From: a virus
Virus record (IMG/VR): IMGVR_UViG_3300034375_011428
Location: 1 to 39,306 of that record
DNA: 39,306 bases
Direction: 5' to 3' (one strand)
Both the position numbers and the translations under genes were made by a program. Of the stretch, positions 38,188 through 39,306 are shown piece after piece; positions within the stretch are counted from its first letter, which is position 1; every line of letters begins with the position of its first letter. The notes under the pieces are model-generated. The model was not told the origin of the DNA. It worked only from the letters and a program-made list of their open reading frames with translations, and ran no database searches.

Positions 38188-38543
38188 TAACAGGAGTACA
38201 ACCTAAACTCATAGTTGGCTTCGATGATGAAGGCAATATGACACTAGATGAAAACCAAGCTGAGTTGTTAGGTTTGATTGAAAACGAATACAATTGGAAA
38301 TTGGTTCGTGAACGAGACGGGCTAACCAAACAATCTAAAGAAGTATTGTGGATTGAATTTAATGAAGAAGGTAGGTTTAAAGCCAAACACGATAAACCAT
38401 CAGTTGGTTATTCATTAATTATGTCTCCATTCAATCAATTCTTTACTTGGCAAACAACATCTGTTACAGAAATCGTGGAGGAGCGAGAGGATTATATTAA
38501 ATTTAACACACAAAATAGCGTATACGAATTATGGAAAATCTAA
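38184..38543 (+). CDS. Hypothetical protein
   Basis: A 119-residue protein, strand-rich: QPKLIVGFDDEGNMTLDENQAELLGLIENEYNWKLVRERDG... with later repeats of alternating hydrophobic residues (GYSLIMSPFNQFFTWQTTSVTEIVEEREDYIKFNTQNSVYEL). No family recognised. Overlaps the next gene by 13 bases. Confidence 0.6.
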   Translation: MITGVQPKLIVGFDDEGNMTLDENQAELLGLIENEYNWKLVRERDGLTKQSKEVLWIEFNEEGRFKAKHDKPSVGYSLIMSPFNQFFTWQTTSVTEIVEEREDYIKFNTQNSVYELWKI

Positions 38544-38797
38544 TCACAGAAAAAGACCTAATTGAATTTGGTTTCGAACGTACTGATGTATCAGCTGAGG
38601 AAAGTGGTGATAAAGCATTTTATTACTTTGCTTGGGAGCTAGAAGATTTTTGTTTGATTACTCATGCCGATGATGAGGCAGTGGATGGTAATTGGAAAGT
38701 AGAAATATTTGATTACCAAGGATTTGAATTCACCCAGGTTGAACAAGTAGCAAGTATTATTAACGCATTAAAAGAGGGGCTTAAAAACAATGGCTAA
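38531..38797 (+). CDS. Hypothetical protein
   Basis: An 88-residue acidic protein (MENLITEKDLIEFGFERTDVSAEESGDKAFYYFAWELEDFCLITHADDEAVDGNWKVEIFDYQGFEFTQVEQVASIINALKEGL). The helix, then beta meander, then helix order resembles small phage proteins with no known role. Starts inside the preceding gene; overlaps the next by 8 bases. Confidence 0.6.
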   Translation: MENLITEKDLIEFGFERTDVSAEESGDKAFYYFAWELEDFCLITHADDEAVDGNWKVEIFDYQGFEFTQVEQVASIINALKEGLKNNG

Positions 38798-39086
38798 ACG
38801 ATTAACTCGAGAACAAAAACGAGAAAAAGCAGTTAAGGACCTAATCAATCAAATGTTTGTGATTGCTGGTCATGAAGTTACCTATGATGATATTCTAGGT
38901 GTTGATAATTGGTTTCAACAATACACTATGACTGTTGAGCAAGGTGAGGAGTTTAAAAAATGGGGTAAGAAATACCTTATGAAGGAACTTCGACTATATG
39001 CTAAACAAGCAGAAAATGAAATGTTGTGGTTTAATCTACAATGGGGTTTGACTTATTCTAATTGGGAAGAATATCACTTGGAATAA
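38790..39086 (+). CDS. Conserved small phage protein
   Basis: A 98-residue basic helical protein (MAKRLTREQKREKAVKDLINQMFVIAGHEVTYDDILGVDNWFQQYTMTVEQGEEFKKWGKKYLMKEL...). TYDDILG...W...YTMT..Q...F..WGK.YL resembles conserved uncharacterised phage proteins. It closes the right-hand gene module; about 20 bases later a new promoter begins. Confidence 0.65.
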   Translation: MAKRLTREQKREKAVKDLINQMFVIAGHEVTYDDILGVDNWFQQYTMTVEQGEEFKKWGKKYLMKELRLYAKQAENEMLWFNLQWGLTYSNWEEYHLE

Positions 39087-39105
39087 TTCTAGATGACAGA
39101 GAGGG

Positions 39106-39147
39106 TTGGATACCTGAAATTGTGTTCGTACATTTACAAGGTAAATG
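39106..39147 (+). promoter_or_regulatory. Composite promoter without hairpin
   Basis: GTTGG near 39105-39109, CCTGAAA in the spacer at 39113-39119, TTCG then TACATTTA at 39129. CATTTAC-aag-GTAAATG is a perfect 7-bp dyad centred at 39139, ten bases after the start of the -7 box. No convincing long gene starts until 39253, beyond a second promoter at 39189. Confidence 0.7.
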
Positions 39148-39228
39148 AGAGCGATTCGGAAATATCAAGAAAGAAAAAGCAAAAAAGATTTGGTTTCCCG
39201 AGATAGCGTTCGTATATTTACCATGTAA
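39145..39228 (+). CDS. Possible 27-residue leader peptide between tandem promoters
   Basis: ATG at 39145 lies within the dyad of the first promoter and the frame runs through the second promoter to TAA at 39226-39228. The product is short and basic (MRAIRKYQERKSKK...). A promoter that drives only this ORF would be odd, so it may be a leader peptide, a remnant, or not translated. Low confidence. Confidence 0.2.
   Translation: MRAIRKYQERKSKKDLVSRDSVRIFTM
39189..39228 (+). promoter_or_regulatory. Composite promoter without hairpin, second of a tandem pair
   Basis: TTTGG at 39189, CCCGAGA in the spacer at 39197-39203, TTCG then TATATTTA at 39213, TTAC-cat-GTAA dyad centred at 39223, ten bases after the start of the -7 box. 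The -7 box lies exactly 84 bases after that of the preceding promoter. An AAAGGTTATG leader and the start at 39253 follow. Confidence 0.72.
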
Positions 39229-39252
39229 TAAGAAAGATAAATAATAAAGGTT

Positions 39253-39306
39253 ATGCAAAAAGTAGTTAAAAGAGGTCGTCCAAGTAAGAAAGTAAGCAAC
39301 AACAAT
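39253..39306 (+). CDS. AT-hook-like protein, 3'-partial
   Basis: Starts in an AATAAAGGTTATG context and runs off the window after 18 codons. KRGRPSKK is an AT-hook core (RGRP with flanking K), so the product probably binds the minor groove of AT-rich DNA. The full domain set is unknown. Confidence 0.55.
   Translation, partial: MQKVVKRGRPSKKVSNNN

Noticed and set aside
1-39306. tRNA genes, CRISPR arrays, insertion sequences, integrase or attachment sites
   Set aside because: No cloverleaf with a matching acceptor stem, no regularly spaced repeats, no transposase or integrase motif and no long terminal inverted repeats were seen. Intergenic gaps are almost all shorter than 100 bases and the longest, at 39087-39252, holds two promoters.

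Overview
The window is an AT-rich, gene-dense stretch in which every credible gene lies on the + strand, usually overlapping its neighbour by 1-35 bases or separated by only a few bases. It has many very small ORFs, a GH73-type lysin, long tandem LamG-domain proteins that look like tail fibres or adhesins, HNH and PD-(D/E)XK nucleases, and a large glycan-synthesis island. This fits a large tailed phage genome. The probable host is a Bacteroidota (flavobacterium-like) bacterium, because the promoters match the -33 TTTG / -7 TAnnTTT type of that phylum and starts lack a Shine-Dalgarno sequence, many instead having an A-rich GTTATG or ATTATG context. No terminase, capsid or portal gene lies in the window, so the phage assignment is inferred from these features.

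Layout. 1-3370: end of a possible clamp-loader small-subunit gene, small conserved genes, a methyltransferase, an Nmad1/DUF1599-like protein, a GT2-like transferase, a PD-(D/E)XK nuclease with an Fe-S cysteine set, and a ribbon-helix-helix-like protein. 3377-18799: a glycan island of about 15 kb holding two GT4, one GT10 and several GT2-like transferases, an RmlC-like epimerase, a DJ-1/PfpI protein, a cupin, a HAD protein, a thiamine-diphosphate E1 alpha/beta pair, a ColD-like PLP 3-dehydratase (His in place of the PLP lysine), two fucose-synthase-like SDRs, a GDP-mannose-4,6-dehydratase-like SDR and an HldE-type kinase. Read together, these could turn GDP-mannose into a 3,6-dideoxy-4-keto sugar, add a two-carbon branch from pyruvate, and attach the product to a glycan. 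This resembles yersiniose-type or avilamycin-type chemistry.

18834-28078: many small genes, including UVR-motif-like mini-proteins, zinc-binding proteins, an HNH endonuclease, a SWIM protein, a membrane-anchored lysin, a 45-residue EF-hand/dockerin-like protein, a SET-domain protein and small membrane proteins. 28075-35945: a GT2 transferase, a small tail-associated candidate, and three tandem LamG proteins with shared N- and C-terminal modules and variable middles. 36018-39306: another small-gene module, ending in a partial AT-hook-like gene.

The most striking non-coding feature is a composite promoter, present seven times and only around the small-gene modules. Each copy has (T/G)TTGG, exactly 15 bases, TTCG and then TAYATTTA (or a close variant); most have CCYGARA in a fixed position inside the spacer. 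Six of seven have a short dyad centred ten bases after the start of the -7 box, near the predicted transcription start. In three copies the 20-bp segment that starts at the second G of the -33 element is a perfect GC-rich stem with a GAAA loop, so promoter and hairpin are the same DNA.
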